In this document: positions 35,603 to 45,173 of the stretch, piece by piece
Position numbering within the stretch: the stretch's first letter is position 1
Layout of the letters: the number at the start of each line of letters is the position of its first letter
Assembly (NCBI RefSeq): GCF_004514425.2
Contig: NZ_MYFN02000002.1
Coordinates: 413,495 to 477,494 of the forward strand
Length of the DNA: 64,000 bases
Source: Shinella sumterensis
GTDB taxonomy: Bacteria > Pseudomonadota > Alphaproteobacteria > Rhizobiales > Rhizobiaceae
Direction of reading: 5' to 3'
Notes under the pieces: generated by a model
What the model was told of the DNA's origin: nothing
The model's database searches: none
Seen by the model: only the letters and a program-made list of their open reading frames with translations
Program-made: the position numbers and the translations under genes

Positions 35603-36415
35603 TCAGACGGTTTCGCGAAGGAAAGCCATGCTCCGGGCGATGGCGGCCTTCGGGTCGGACAGGTCATGGACGGCGGAGGCGAAGGGTTCGAAGGACAGCG
35701 GTCCAGCATAGCCGGCGGCAACCAGCGCCTTGATCTGCTCGATATTGCCCAGCCTGTCGCCGGGGCCGACCAGCACCCGGTGGCCGTCACGCATATCGCC
35801 GATGGAAATGCCGCTGTCCTCGACGCCCGAGATGTGGACGAGGCCCGTTAGGTCCGCAAAGAGCGCGGGCTCACCGGCAAGGTGATGATGGAACGTGTCG
35901 TGCACGAGGCGGAACGTGCCGGCACCGCCAATGGATCGGATCGCTTCTGCCGCTTCGCGCTTCGAGCGAAGCGAGCAGGTTTCGAAACCGAGCGGTTCGA
36001 CGAGCCCGATGATGCCGGCCTCATCCAGCAGCGGTTTGAGCGCTGTCAGGGCCGCGCGCAGACGGGTCTGTCGTTCGCCGTCGGCTTGTCCGGTGCCGTC
36101 GTTCGTCGGCACGAGCACCAGCGCCCGGGCGCCGCAGGCTGCGGCGTAGTCGATGAGGGCGCGCGCTTCGGCCTCACGGTCGGGCGACCATTCGTTGAAG
36201 CGTTGCAGGGCGTTGATGGAGACGATGGTGAGGCCGTGACGCCGCGCCGCTGCCTTCACGTCGGCGGGCGTCGTGCCGTCGAGAATGGCGTTGCCTGGCA
36301 GGTCGTTGCGGATTTCGATCGCCGCGATCCCGAGGTCGGCCGCCAGGGCGAAAAAGCTTTCGAGCGGCAGGGTTGGAGCGGCCATGTGGTTGAGGGCAAA
36401 GGTCAGCTGCGGCAT
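35603..36415 (-). CDS. TIM-barrel sugar isomerase (IolI / hydroxypyruvate isomerase-like)
   Basis: A 270-residue AP-endonuclease-2-type TIM barrel. It begins MPQLTFALNHM. Acidic and histidine ligands for a divalent metal are seen in GIIGLVEPLGF, RLVHDTFHHHLAG and HISGVEDSG, with a C-terminal GPLSFEPFAS glutamate. Relatives interconvert keto-inositols (IolI) or hydroxypyruvate. Its position just upstream of the inositol importer supports an inositol role. A longer frame starting at 36463 lacks a better ribosome binding site, so 36415 is used. Confidence 0.78.
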   Translation of the reverse strand: MPQLTFALNHMAAPTLPLESFFALAADLGIAAIEIRNDLPGNAILDGTTPADVKAAARRHGLTIVSINALQRFNEWSPDREAEARALIDYAAACGARALVLVPTNDGTGQADGERQTRLRAALTALKPLLDEAGIIGLVEPLGFETCSLRSKREAAEAIRSIGGAGTFRLVHDTFHHHLAGEPALFADLTGLVHISGVEDSGISIGDMRDGHRVLVGPGDRLGNIEQIKALVAAGYAGPLSFEPFASAVHDLSDPKAAIARSMAFLRETV

Positions 36416-36606
36416 GAATGGTTTTCCTCCGGTCCGTGGCACCGCCGAGCGGCGGTCTCGCATGCACGCACGATGATCGGCAGTTCAGGAGGGCGCGTCA
36501 AAGTCGATTGTTGCGATGCTGCCTCTGGGGCGCAGGCGAACGCAAAGCCGGTTTCCTAATGCTGGAAAACCGCCTATGTAGGCGCGAGAGGCCCGAGGAG
36601 ACGTTC

Positions 36607-36837
36607 ATGAAAATCATCGACACCGACCACCCGTTCTACCGTCCGCTGTGGCGGCGGCTGCTGCTGGTCGCGGTGTGCGCCGCATGGACGGCCGTGGAAT
36701 TCTACAACAACGAGCAGACCTGGGGCACGATTTTCCTCGTCGTGACCGCCTATGTTTTCGCCAACCTGATCCTCTTCTTCAAGCCGTCCGCCGCCGCCGA
36801 AAAATCGGCGGAAGAGACTGGCGAAACAAAGGGCTAG
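36607..36837 (+). CDS. Small two-helix membrane protein (possibly DUF3329 type)
   Basis: A 76-residue protein that begins MKIIDTDHPFYRPLWRRLLL. Two membrane helices (about residues 16-32 and 38-58) are followed by an Ala/Glu-rich tail. The N-terminal pattern DTDHPFYRPLWRR is shared with small rhizobial membrane proteins; I think these carry the DUF3329 label but am not sure. GAGGAG lies close before the ATG. Its last three bases overlap the stop of the convergent gene (CTAG shared). Confidence 0.72.
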   Translation: MKIIDTDHPFYRPLWRRLLLVAVCAAWTAVEFYNNEQTWGTIFLVVTAYVFANLILFFKPSAAAEKSAEETGETKG

Positions 36838-37331
36838 CGCGATAGGCCGAGGCTCTTTTCCACGTTGATCCGCCGGATCGTTTCGTCGATCAGCATGTTG
36901 GCGATCTTCATGCGCAGGGTGGCGTTGGCGCGCATGTCCGGCGGGGCCTGGTCGGGATGGTTCTCGCGTGCGAAGCGCCGGCGCAGCCCGACGAGATCAT
37001 CGACGTTTTCCGTTCCATCCAGCGCCAGATCGTCGGCCACCTCCTCGGGCGTGGTGCGCAACAGATGCGGCGGTGGCGCCGGGGGCGGGGGAGACGGTGC
37101 GGGCTCGACGGGCTCCGGCGGAGTCGTCTCCTCGTAGAGATCGAGATAGGCGGCCGCCGCCTGCGAGCCGGAAACGAAGGCGTCGTTGCCGCCGGGACCG
37201 GTAAAGCCGCTGGTCAGGCCGCGGATCGTCGGAACCGGCGTAATCGGCTCGGCGTCGTCTTCCGGCTCGGCCTGAAGCGCCTCGGCCTTCAGCCTTTCCA
37301 GTACCGATTCGAAAACCGTCATGCCGAGCAT
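36834..37331 (-). CDS. Protein with a degenerate J-domain
   Basis: A 165-residue protein. The N-terminal half is acidic. The middle (about residues 72-92) is proline-rich. The C-terminal part (about 95-160) resembles a J-domain, with a helix LVGLRRRFARENHPDQAPP containing the HPD tripeptide that stimulates Hsp70 ATPase. The rest of the J-domain is poorly matched, so partner and activity are uncertain. The first ATG (37331) follows AAGGA with good spacing; a second is three codons later. Confidence 0.7.
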   Translation of the reverse strand: MLGMTVFESVLERLKAEALQAEPEDDAEPITPVPTIRGLTSGFTGPGGNDAFVSGSQAAAAYLDLYEETTPPEPVEPAPSPPPPAPPPHLLRTTPEEVADDLALDGTENVDDLVGLRRRFARENHPDQAPPDMRANATLRMKIANMLIDETIRRINVEKSLGLSR

Positions 37332-37344
37332 CGTGTGTCCTTGC

Positions 37345-38352
37345 TCATTCCGGCGAGAGCGTCTGGCTGCGCTGCCAGATCAGATCGTAGAGCAGTTTGG
37401 CGCTGGGTGGCAGCGCCCGCCCTTTGACCGAGATAAGGCTGTAAGGCTTGATGTCAATCTCGAAATCCGTGTTGAGAATGCGGATTTCGCCGGCCTGCGC
37501 GCCGACATCGGCGATGAAGGTCGCCATGTCGCGCGCGACGGGGGCAATCGCGTTCGAGCCGTGCACGATGGCGGTCGTGAGCAGGATCGACGAGGTGTTG
37601 ACGACGGTGGACGGCAACGGCACGCCGGCGGCGATGAACAGCTCCTCGATGCGCCGGCGCAAAAGCGTGCCGGCGGACTGGAAGACCCAGTCGTAATGCG
37701 GCAGGTCGGTCAACTGGACGACCGGCTTTTCCGTCAGCGGATGCCCCTTGCGCACGATGAGGCAGGCCTTCTCGATGCCGATCTCGGTGACGTCGAACAG
37801 ACGCGGATTGAGGTCGTCGGGCACACGGGCGATGATGAAATCCTGTTTCGCGTCAAGCAATTCGCGGGCGAGAACGTTGCTCGTTTCAACGCGCACATTC
37901 ACTTCGATGCCGGGATAGGCGGCGCTGACCTGCTTGATGGCGGGCACGGCCAGGCTGATGGCCGGCGCCGTCACCGAGCCCAGAAAGACCGAGCCGCCGG
38001 TGCCGGATTTCAGCGCCGAAAGCTCGCGGTCGACCTCGCGCAGTTCCAGCAGGATGGCGCGGGCGCGCCGCGCGAGCGCCCGGCCAGCGGCGGTGAGCGT
38101 GACGCCCCGCGCCGCGCGTTCACAAAGCTGTGCCTTGAGAATGGTCTCCATGTCCGTCAGCATGCGGGAGGCGGCAGGTTGCGAGATGTTGAGAACGTCG
38201 GCGGCGGCGCTGACCTGCTTGTGCTCCTCGATGGCGAGGATCATGCGCAGGTGGTTGAGCTTGAGGCCGCTGCGCAGCAGGCCGACATTCTGCAGGGCAT
38301 CGGCGCCCTCGTCGATGAAGCCTGGATCGTCTCTTGTGTCATCGGAACGCAT
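37345..38352 (-). CDS. gbpR: LysR-family regulator (GbpR-like)
   Basis: A 335-residue LysR-type regulator. The helix-turn-helix (about residues 35-95; KQVSAAADVLNISQPAASRMLTDME) is preceded by an extension of about 30 residues, as in GbpR of Agrobacterium. The effector domain follows to the C terminus. It is divergent from chvE, the same layout as in Agrobacterium, where GbpR controls the sugar-binding protein in response to L-arabinose, D-galactose or D-fucose. An upstream ATG at 38400 would run into the operator and is not used. Confidence 0.87.
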   Translation of the reverse strand: MRSDDTRDDPGFIDEGADALQNVGLLRSGLKLNHLRMILAIEEHKQVSAAADVLNISQPAASRMLTDMETILKAQLCERAARGVTLTAAGRALARRARAILLELREVDRELSALKSGTGGSVFLGSVTAPAISLAVPAIKQVSAAYPGIEVNVRVETSNVLARELLDAKQDFIIARVPDDLNPRLFDVTEIGIEKACLIVRKGHPLTEKPVVQLTDLPHYDWVFQSAGTLLRRRIEELFIAAGVPLPSTVVNTSSILLTTAIVHGSNAIAPVARDMATFIADVGAQAGEIRILNTDFEIDIKPYSLISVKGRALPPSAKLLYDLIWQRSQTLSPE

Positions 38353-38393
38353 TGCGATCGCTTTTCCTAAAAATAATATATATCGGCTTTTAT

Positions 38394-38409
38394 ATATCAA
38401 TTTTGATAT
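38394..38409. promoter_or_regulatory. Operator palindrome between gbpR and chvE
   Basis: ATATCAA-TT-TTGATAT, a perfect 16-base palindrome in a strongly AT-rich segment (38368-38410). It contains the T-N11-A form of LysR sites and should be where GbpR binds. Confidence 0.6.
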
Positions 38410-38606
38410 CTCTTTAGAAGCTTATTGCATTTGACAGTTATGGCAATTCCGTGGATTTTTTGCGGAATGTGCGCTGGGCTCTGGGGAGGGGAACGGCTGG
38501 ACGAAGTATCCGCCAGTCTGGACCGCCGTCTGAATGCGGCCTATCGCGCACAGAACAATGCCTGGCTGGAAGTTCGGGCCAGTGCGCAAAAGGGAGAGAC
38601 CTTTCA

Positions 38607-39680
38607 ATGAAAATGATCACTTCGCTGCTCGCCGCCGCTGCCATGAGCGTCGCGTCGTTCGTGGCGCCGTCCTTTGCCCAGGATAAGGGCATGGTCGGCA
38701 TCTCCATGCCCACCAAGACGTCCACCCGCTGGATTTCCGACGGCGAGACGATGGAAAAGCTGTTCAAGGAAGCCGGCTATACCCCGGACCTGCAGTTTGC
38801 TGACGACGATATCCCGAACCAGCTGGCCCAGATCGAGAACATGGTCACCAAGGGTGCCAAGGTTCTGGTCATCGGCGCCATCGACGGCACGACGCTGTCC
38901 GACATTCTCCAGAAGGCTGCCGATGCCGGCGTAAAGGTCATCGCCTATGACCGCCTCATCCGCGACTCGGGCAATGTCAGCTACTACGCCACCTTCGACA
39001 ACTTCCAGGTCGGCGTGCTCCAGGCCACCAGCCTCGTCGACGGCCTCAAGGCGAAGTTCCCGGACACCAAGCCGTGGAACGTCGAGCTCTTCGGTGGTTC
39101 GCCTGATGACAACAACGCCTTCTTCTTCTATGACGGCGCGATGTCGGTTCTCCAGCCGCTGATCGACAAGGGTGACATCGTCATCAAGTCCGGCCAGACT
39201 GGCATGGAAACCGTCGGCACGCTGCGTTGGGATGGCGCGGTCGCTCAGGCCCGCATGGAAAACCTGCTGTCCTCGACCTATACCGATGGCCGCGTCGATG
39301 GCGTTCTGTCGCCCTATGACGGCCTTTCCATCGGCATCATCTCGGCCCTGAAGGGCGTCGGCTACGGCTCGGGCGACCAGCCGATGGCCATCGTCACCGG
39401 TCAGGACGCCGAACTGCCGTCCGTCAAGTCGATCCTCGCCGACGAACAGTATTCGACGGTCTTCAAGGACACGCGCGAACTCGCCAAGGTCACCGTCGGC
39501 ATGGTCAACGCGATCATGGAAGGCAAGGAGCCGGAAGTGAACGACACCAAGACCTACGACAATGGCGTCAAGGTCGTTCCGTCCTACCTGCTGAAGCCGG
39601 TTGCCGTGGACAAGTCCAATGCCGAGAAGATCCTCGTCACGGACTCGCACTACTACACGGAAGACCAGATCAAGAACTGA
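38607..39680 (+). CDS. chvE: Multiple sugar-binding periplasmic protein ChvE
   Basis: A 357-residue periplasmic binding protein. The signal peptide ends at SFAQD (about residue 25). The mature region begins [20 protein letters not shown], diagnostic for ChvE/GbpA. ChvE feeds arabinose, galactose, xylose and glucose to GguAB. In Agrobacterium it also presents sugars to the virulence sensor VirA. No vir genes are in this window. A ribosome binding site GGGAGAG precedes the ATG. A longer frame from 38451 lacks a signal peptide at its start. Confidence 0.93.
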   Translation: MKMITSLLAAAAMSVASFVAPSFAQDKGMVGISMPTKTSTRWISDGETMEKLFKEAGYTPDLQFADDDIPNQLAQIENMVTKGAKVLVIGAIDGTTLSDILQKAADAGVKVIAYDRLIRDSGNVSYYATFDNFQVGVLQATSLVDGLKAKFPDTKPWNVELFGGSPDDNNAFFFYDGAMSVLQPLIDKGDIVIKSGQTGMETVGTLRWDGAVAQARMENLLSSTYTDGRVDGVLSPYDGLSIGIISALKGVGYGSGDQPMAIVTGQDAELPSVKSILADEQYSTVFKDTRELAKVTVGMVNAIMEGKEPEVNDTKTYDNGVKVVPSYLLKPVAVDKSNAEKILVTDSHYYTEDQIKN

Positions 39681-39698
39681 TCGTTCTTTTGTTCCCGG

Positions 39699-39730
39699 GG
39701 GTTCGCGCGTCGCGTGCGGACCCTCTTTTC
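39699..39730 (+). terminator. Partial terminator between chvE and gguA
   Basis: GGGTTCGC (39699-39706) pairs with GCGGACCC (39716-39723) with one mismatch, followed by TCTTTTC. It probably allows partial read-through and gives more chvE than gguAB message. Confidence 0.6.
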
Positions 39731-39798
39731 TCCGGATCGCAGAGCGAATAGGCTCGGTTCCCCCGCCGCCCGGTGGGGATGACCGCTGGAAACTTTAT

Positions 39799-41334
39799 AT
39801 GAGCAAGACCCTTCTCGAAATGCGTGGCATCACGAAGACGTTCCCGGGCGTGAAAGCGCTCGACAACGTCAACCTGAAGGTCCGCGAAGGCGAGATCCAC
39901 GCCCTTGTCGGCGAAAACGGCGCCGGCAAATCCACCCTGATGAAAGTGTTGAGCGGGGTCTATCCGGCCGGCTCCTACGAGGGTGAAATCCATTTCGACG
40001 GCGAAGTCCGCCGTTTCTCCACGATCTCCGACAGCGAGCATCTGGGCATCATCATCATTCACCAGGAGCTGGCGCTCGTGCCGCTGCTCTCGATTGCCGA
40101 AAACATCTTCCTCGGCAACGAGGTCGCGACCAACGGCATCATCGACTGGAAGAAGGCGTTCCGCCGCACACAGGAACTGCTGGACAAGGTCGGCCTCAAG
40201 GAATCGCCCGGCACGCTGATCACCGATATCGGCGTGGGCAAGCAGCAGCTCGTCGAGATCGCCAAGGCGCTCTCCAAGAAGGTGCGCCTGCTCATTCTCG
40301 ACGAGCCGACGGCCTCGCTCAACGAGAAGGACTCCGATGCGCTCCTGAAGCTGCTCGTGGAGTTCCGCGCCCAGGGCATGACCTCGATCATCATTTCGCA
40401 CAAGCTGAACGAGATCAAGAAGGTCGCCGACCAGATCACCATCCTGCGCGACGGTGGCACGGTCGAGACTCTCGACTGTCATAACGAGGACATCTCCGAG
40501 GACCGCATCATCAAGGGCATGGTCGGCCGCGAGATGGAAGACCGCTACCCGCCGCGCGAGCCCAAGGTCGGCGAGACGCTGCTGGAGGTGAAGAACTGGA
40601 ACGTCTTCCACCAGCATCACCGCGACCGGCAATTCCTGCACGATGTGAACTTCACCGTGCGCGCCGGCGAAGTCGTCGGCATTGCCGGCCTCATGGGGGC
40701 AGGGCGGACGGAAACGGCGATGAGCCTGTTCGGCCGCAGCTGGGGCCACAAGATCACCGGTGAAGTCACCATGCGCGGCAAGCCGGTCGATGTCAGCACG
40801 ATCCCCAAGGCCATCGACGCCGGCCTCGCCTATGTGACTGAGGACCGCAAGCATCTCGGCCTCGTGCTGATCGACAACATCATGCACAACACGACGCTCG
40901 CCAATCTCGGCGGTGTGTCCAAGGGCACTGTCATCGACAACCACGAGGAAGCGAAGGTCGCCTCCGGCTATCGCCAGAAGCTGCGCATCCGCTCGCATTC
41001 GATCTATCAGGAAACGGTCAATCTTTCGGGCGGCAACCAGCAGAAGGTGGTTCTGTCGAAATGGCTGTTCACCAATCCCGAGGTGCTGATCCTCGATGAA
41101 CCCACGCGCGGCATCGATGTCGGCGCCAAGTTCGAAATCTATACCATCATCAACCAGCTTGCCGCCGAGGGCAAGGGCATCCTGATGATCTCGTCGGAGA
41201 TGCCGGAACTGCTCGGGACCTGCGATCGCATCTATGTCATGAACGAAGGACGCATCGTGGCCGAGCTTTCCAAGGCGGAAGCAAGCCAGGAATCCATCAT
41301 GCGCGCCATCATGCGCTCCGGGGAGAAACACTAA
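39799..41334 (+). CDS. gguA: ChvE-associated sugar ABC transporter ATP-binding protein GguA
   Basis: A 511-residue double ABC ATPase of the CUT2 family. The first domain has GENGAGKST (about residues 38-46), ILDEPTASL and IISHKLNEI. The second has [19 protein letters not shown] and [16 protein letters not shown]. It energises uptake of sugars bound by ChvE. Its stop shares one base with the start of gguB (TAATG). Confidence 0.93.
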   Translation: MSKTLLEMRGITKTFPGVKALDNVNLKVREGEIHALVGENGAGKSTLMKVLSGVYPAGSYEGEIHFDGEVRRFSTISDSEHLGIIIIHQELALVPLLSIAENIFLGNEVATNGIIDWKKAFRRTQELLDKVGLKESPGTLITDIGVGKQQLVEIAKALSKKVRLLILDEPTASLNEKDSDALLKLLVEFRAQGMTSIIISHKLNEIKKVADQITILRDGGTVETLDCHNEDISEDRIIKGMVGREMEDRYPPREPKVGETLLEVKNWNVFHQHHRDRQFLHDVNFTVRAGEVVGIAGLMGAGRTETAMSLFGRSWGHKITGEVTMRGKPVDVSTIPKAIDAGLAYVTEDRKHLGLVLIDNIMHNTTLANLGGVSKGTVIDNHEEAKVASGYRQKLRIRSHSIYQETVNLSGGNQQKVVLSKWLFTNPEVLILDEPTRGIDVGAKFEIYTIINQLAAEGKGILMISSEMPELLGTCDRIYVMNEGRIVAELSKAEASQESIMRAIMRSGEKH

Positions 41335-42542
41335 TGGCCACCGATACAGCGACAAAGACGACCCAGCCTTCGGTGGGGGATTATCTCAGGAAGAACATCC
41401 GCGAGTATGGCCTGCTGGTCGCGCTCGTCGTCATCATGATCTTCTTCCAGGTCATCACCAACGGCGTTCTCTTCCGTCCGGTCAACATCACCAACCTCGT
41501 CCTGCAGAACTCGTTCATCGTCATCATGGCGCTGGGCATGCTGCTGATCATCGTGGCGGGGCATATCGACCTGTCGGTCGGCTCCATCGTCGCCTTCATC
41601 GGCGCGATCTCGGCGATCATGCTGGTGAAATGGGGGCTTCCGGCCATCGTCGTGGTGCCGCTCTGCATCCTGGTCGGCGCCGTCATGGGGGCCGCACAGG
41701 GCTACTGGGTCGCCTACCAGAAGATCCCGTCCTTCATCGTGACGCTCGCCGGCATGCTGGTCTTCCGCGGCATGACCTATGTCGTGCTCGGCGGTCGCCC
41801 GGTCGGTCCGTTCCCGAAGGACTTCCAGATCCTCTCGACGGGTTTCGTGCCGGATTTCCTGTCCTTTACCGATCCCGCGACGAGCCTGATCAAGAACTAC
41901 TTCGCGCTTGTCATGGTCGTGCTGCTCGTGGCCTACGCCATCTATGCCGGCCTGCGCGAGCGTCGCCTCAATGCGCTGCATGAGACCGAAAACGAGCCCT
42001 TCGCTTTCTTCGCCGTGCAGATGCTCATCATCGGCGCCGTGGCGATCTTCCTTGGCTTCCAGCTCGCGACCTATCGCGGCCTGCCGAACGTTCTCGTCGT
42101 CATGGGCGTGCTGATCGCCTTCTACACCTTCGTGACCACGCGCACGACGATCGGCCGTCGCGTCTATGCGATGGGCGGCAACGAGAAGGCGGCGAAGCTT
42201 TCGGGCATCAACACCGAGCGGCTGACCTTCTACACCTTCGTCAATATGGGCGCGCTTGCAGCCCTTGCCGGCATGATCATCGCGGCCCGCCTGAATTCGG
42301 CCACGCCCAAGGCCGGCGTCGGCTTCGAGCTCGACGTCATCGCGGCCTGCTTCATCGGCGGCGCCTCGGCGTCGGGCGGCGTGGGCAAGATCACGGGCGC
42401 GGTCATCGGCGCGTTCATCATGGGCGTCATGAACAACGGCATGTCGATCATGGGCATCGGCATCGACTACCAGCAGCTCATCAAGGGCCTGGTGCTGCTC
42501 GCCGCCGTGTTCTTCGACGTCTACAACAAGAACAAGGGCTGA
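41334..42542 (+). CDS. gguB: Sugar ABC transporter permease GguB
   Basis: A 402-residue permease of the MglC/XylH group with about ten or more membrane segments. It has IIVAGHIDLSVGSIVAFIGA and AACFIGGASASGGVGKITGAVIG. An extra loop with charged residues (about 205-225) is usual for GguB. It is translationally coupled to gguA and followed by gguC after a 129-base gap. Confidence 0.93.
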   Translation: MATDTATKTTQPSVGDYLRKNIREYGLLVALVVIMIFFQVITNGVLFRPVNITNLVLQNSFIVIMALGMLLIIVAGHIDLSVGSIVAFIGAISAIMLVKWGLPAIVVVPLCILVGAVMGAAQGYWVAYQKIPSFIVTLAGMLVFRGMTYVVLGGRPVGPFPKDFQILSTGFVPDFLSFTDPATSLIKNYFALVMVVLLVAYAIYAGLRERRLNALHETENEPFAFFAVQMLIIGAVAIFLGFQLATYRGLPNVLVVMGVLIAFYTFVTTRTTIGRRVYAMGGNEKAAKLSGINTERLTFYTFVNMGALAALAGMIIAARLNSATPKAGVGFELDVIAACFIGGASASGGVGKITGAVIGAFIMGVMNNGMSIMGIGIDYQQLIKGLVLLAAVFFDVYNKNKG

Positions 42543-42671
42543 CCGGGGAACCGGCCAGGCCACACGGGTTGCAAGCATGTTTGACCGGCCGCGCCTGCGG
42601 CCAGTGCGGCGGCGTGTGTCCGCCGCAGGTGCGAAGCCTTGGCTGATGCCGGCTTGAGGAAGGAAACGGAA

Positions 42672-43667
42672 ATGCTGATTTCGCAGGTATCCAACGCTGA
42701 CGGTTCGATCACTGTCGTGGCGCGTGAAGAGGGCGGCAAGGGCCGCGCGGTCAAGGGTGCTGAAAGCGTCTATGCGCTCGCCATGGAAGCCGCCAATGCG
42801 GGCACGTCCCTGAAGGCCGTCATCGACGGCAAGGGCCTCGGCGACGAAGTCGATCTCGAAGCCGCCTATGCCGCGGGCCGCCTGCTGCCGCCGATCACCC
42901 ATCCGGACGCCGCGCATCTGCATCTCACGGGCACGGGCCTCACCCATCTCGGTTCGGCCGCCACGCGCGATTCCATGCACAAAAAGACGTCGGAAGCCGC
43001 CGAGGAAACGCTGACGGATTCGATGAAGATGTTCCGCATGGGGCTTGAGAACGGCAAGCCGAAGCCCGGCGAGAAGGGCGTCCAGCCGGAATGGTTCTAC
43101 AAGGGCAACGGCACGCAGGCCGTCGCGCCCGGTGCCGCGCTCACTTCGCCGTCCTTCGCGCTCGATGGCGGCGAAGAACCAGAAATGGCCGGCATCTACG
43201 TCATCGCTGCCGATGGCTCGCCGTTCCGCATCGGCTTTGCCGTGTCGAACGAATTCTCCGATCATGTGACGGAGCGCATCAACTATCTCTATCTCGCGCA
43301 TTCGAAGCTGCGTCAGGCGAGCTTCGGCCCGGAAATCCGCGTCGGCGCCGCGCCCGATGACATCAGGGGTTTCTCGCGCATCGTCCGCGACGGCAAGGTC
43401 CTGTGGGAAAAGCCCTTCGTTTCCGGTGAGGCGAACATGTCCCACACCTTCGCCAATCTCGAATACCACCACTTCAAATACGGCCTGTTCCGCGCGCCGG
43501 GCGATATCCATGTCCATATGTTCGGCACGGCGACGCTATCCTTCGGCGATGGCATCCGCACGCAGGAAGGCGATGTGTTCGAGATCGGCGCTGACGGGTT
43601 CGGCCTGCCGCTGCGCAATCCGCTTGACATCGCCAAGGAAGAAGAGATCGAAATCCGCCAGCTCTGA
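42672..43667 (+). CDS. gguC: GguC / AraD1-family protein (FAH fold, probable 2-keto-3-deoxy-L-arabonate dehydratase)
   Basis: A 331-residue protein related to fumarylacetoacetate hydrolases. C-terminal metal and substrate residues are seen in HSKLRQASFGPEI, SHTFANLEYHHFKY and the FGTATLSFGDG end. GguC always accompanies gguAB, and the family is now linked to dehydration of 2-keto-3-deoxy-L-arabonate. That fits here, because the next two genes encode the following and preceding steps. The ATG at 42672 has AGGAAACGGAA upstream; an earlier in-frame start is less well placed. Confidence 0.83.
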   Translation: MLISQVSNADGSITVVAREEGGKGRAVKGAESVYALAMEAANAGTSLKAVIDGKGLGDEVDLEAAYAAGRLLPPITHPDAAHLHLTGTGLTHLGSAATRDSMHKKTSEAAEETLTDSMKMFRMGLENGKPKPGEKGVQPEWFYKGNGTQAVAPGAALTSPSFALDGGEEPEMAGIYVIAADGSPFRIGFAVSNEFSDHVTERINYLYLAHSKLRQASFGPEIRVGAAPDDIRGFSRIVRDGKVLWEKPFVSGEANMSHTFANLEYHHFKYGLFRAPGDIHVHMFGTATLSFGDGIRTQEGDVFEIGADGFGLPLRNPLDIAKEEEIEIRQL

Positions 43668-43691
43668 GGCTGCGGACTGGAGGCTGAGACC

Positions 43692-45125
43692 ATGACGATC
43701 CACCAGAACCTGATTGCCGGCGAATGGGTCGGCGCGGACGGGGTCGAGAACATCAACCCGTCGAATACCGGCGACGTCGTCGGCACCTATGCCCGAGCCT
43801 CCGCCGAGGACACCAAGTCGGCCATCGCGGCGGCCAAGGCGGCGTTTCCGGCCTGGTCGCGCTCGGGCATTCTCGAGCGCCACGCCATCCTGCGCAAGGC
43901 CGCCGACGAGATCCTTGCCCGAAAGGAGGAGCTTGGCCGTCTCCTGTCGCGCGAGGAGGGCAAGACGCTGGCGGAAGGTATCGGTGAAACGGTGCGCGCC
44001 GGCCAGATCTTCGATTTCTTCGCCGGTGAATGTCTGCGCCTTGCCGGCGAGGTGCTGCCGTCGGTGCGTCCGAATATCGGTGTCGAGATCACCCGCGAGC
44101 CTGTCGGTGTCGTCGGCATCATCACGCCCTGGAATTTCCCCATTGCCATTCCCGCCTGGAAGATCGCGCCCGCGCTCTGCTATGGCAACACTGTCGTCTT
44201 CAAGCCGGCCGAACTGGTGCCGGGCTGCTCCTGGGCCATCGTCGATATCCTGGTGCGCGCCGGGCTGCCGAAGGGCGTCTTGAACCTTGTCATGGGCAAG
44301 GGCTCGGTTGTCGGCCAGACCATGCTCGACAGCCCGGACGTCAACGCCATCACCTTCACCGGGTCTACGGGCACCGGCAAGCGCGTGGCCGTCGCCTCCG
44401 TCGAGCATAACCGCAAGTACCAGCTCGAAATGGGCGGCAAGAACCCCTTCGTCGTGCTCGATGATGCTGACCTCGACGTGGCTGTCGAAGCCGCCGTCAA
44501 CTCGGCCTTCTTCTCGACCGGCCAGCGCTGCACGGCGTCCTCGCGCGTCATCGTGACGGAAGGCATCCATGACCGCTTCGTCGCGGCCGTGGGCGAGCGG
44601 CTGAAGAGCGTCGTCGTGGACGATGCGCTCAAGGCCGGCACGCATATCGGCCCGGTCGTGGACGAAACGCAGCTCAAGCAGGACACCGACTATATCGAGA
44701 TCGGCCAAAAGGAAGGCGCAAAGCTTGCCTTCGGCGGCGAGCTCCTGAAGCGCGACACGCCCGGTTTCTACCTGGCGCCGGCGCTCTTCACCGAGGCGAC
44801 GAACGAGATGCGCATCTCGCGCGAAGAGATCTTCGGCCCGGTTGCCGCCGTCATCCGCGTCAAGGATTACGAGGAGGCGCTGGCGATTGCCAACGACACG
44901 CCGTTCGGCCTCTCTTCGGGCATCGCGACGACCAGCCTCAAGCACGCCACGCATTTCAAGCGCAATGCCGAGGCCGGCATGGTGATGGTCAACCTGCCGA
45001 CGGCGGGCGTCGATTTCCATGTGCCGTTCGGCGGCCGCAAGGGATCGTCCTTCGGCTCGCGCGAGCAGGGCAAATACGCCAACGAATTCTACACAACCGT
45101 CAAGACCGCCTACACCCTGGCGTGA
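43692..45125 (+). CDS. Aldehyde dehydrogenase, probable 2-oxoglutarate (2,5-dioxopentanoate) semialdehyde dehydrogenase
   Basis: A 477-residue NAD(P)-dependent aldehyde dehydrogenase. The cofactor motif is TFTGSTGTGKRVA. The general base is the Glu in QLEMGGKNP and the nucleophile is the Cys in TGQRCTASS. It has GITPWNFPIAIPAWK-type substrate-channel sequence (IITPWNFPIAIP). Between gguC and an L-arabinonate dehydratase it should oxidise 2-oxoglutarate semialdehyde to 2-oxoglutarate, the last step of oxidative arabinose breakdown. Confidence 0.85.
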   Translation: MTIHQNLIAGEWVGADGVENINPSNTGDVVGTYARASAEDTKSAIAAAKAAFPAWSRSGILERHAILRKAADEILARKEELGRLLSREEGKTLAEGIGETVRAGQIFDFFAGECLRLAGEVLPSVRPNIGVEITREPVGVVGIITPWNFPIAIPAWKIAPALCYGNTVVFKPAELVPGCSWAIVDILVRAGLPKGVLNLVMGKGSVVGQTMLDSPDVNAITFTGSTGTGKRVAVASVEHNRKYQLEMGGKNPFVVLDDADLDVAVEAAVNSAFFSTGQRCTASSRVIVTEGIHDRFVAAVGERLKSVVVDDALKAGTHIGPVVDETQLKQDTDYIEIGQKEGAKLAFGGELLKRDTPGFYLAPALFTEATNEMRISREEIFGPVAAVIRVKDYEEALAIANDTPFGLSSGIATTSLKHATHFKRNAEAGMVMVNLPTAGVDFHVPFGGRKGSSFGSREQGKYANEFYTTVKTAYTLA

Positions 45126-45173
45126 GACAAAGGCCGTTCGGGCTTCCGGGCGGTCCCTTCAAGGACTGGAAAG

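Noticed and set aside
38400-38400. Upstream start of the LysR gene at 38400
   Set aside because: It would place the palindromic operator inside the coding region and adds a hydrophobic leader not seen in GbpR.
42546-42572. EcfG promoter before gguC
   Set aside because: GGAAC is followed by GGTT after only 15 bases, outside the usual spacing, and the gene is part of a sugar operon.
41331-43517. Long open minus-strand frame opposite gguB and gguC
   Set aside because: Asp/His/Arg-rich shadow of real genes; no domain is recognisable.
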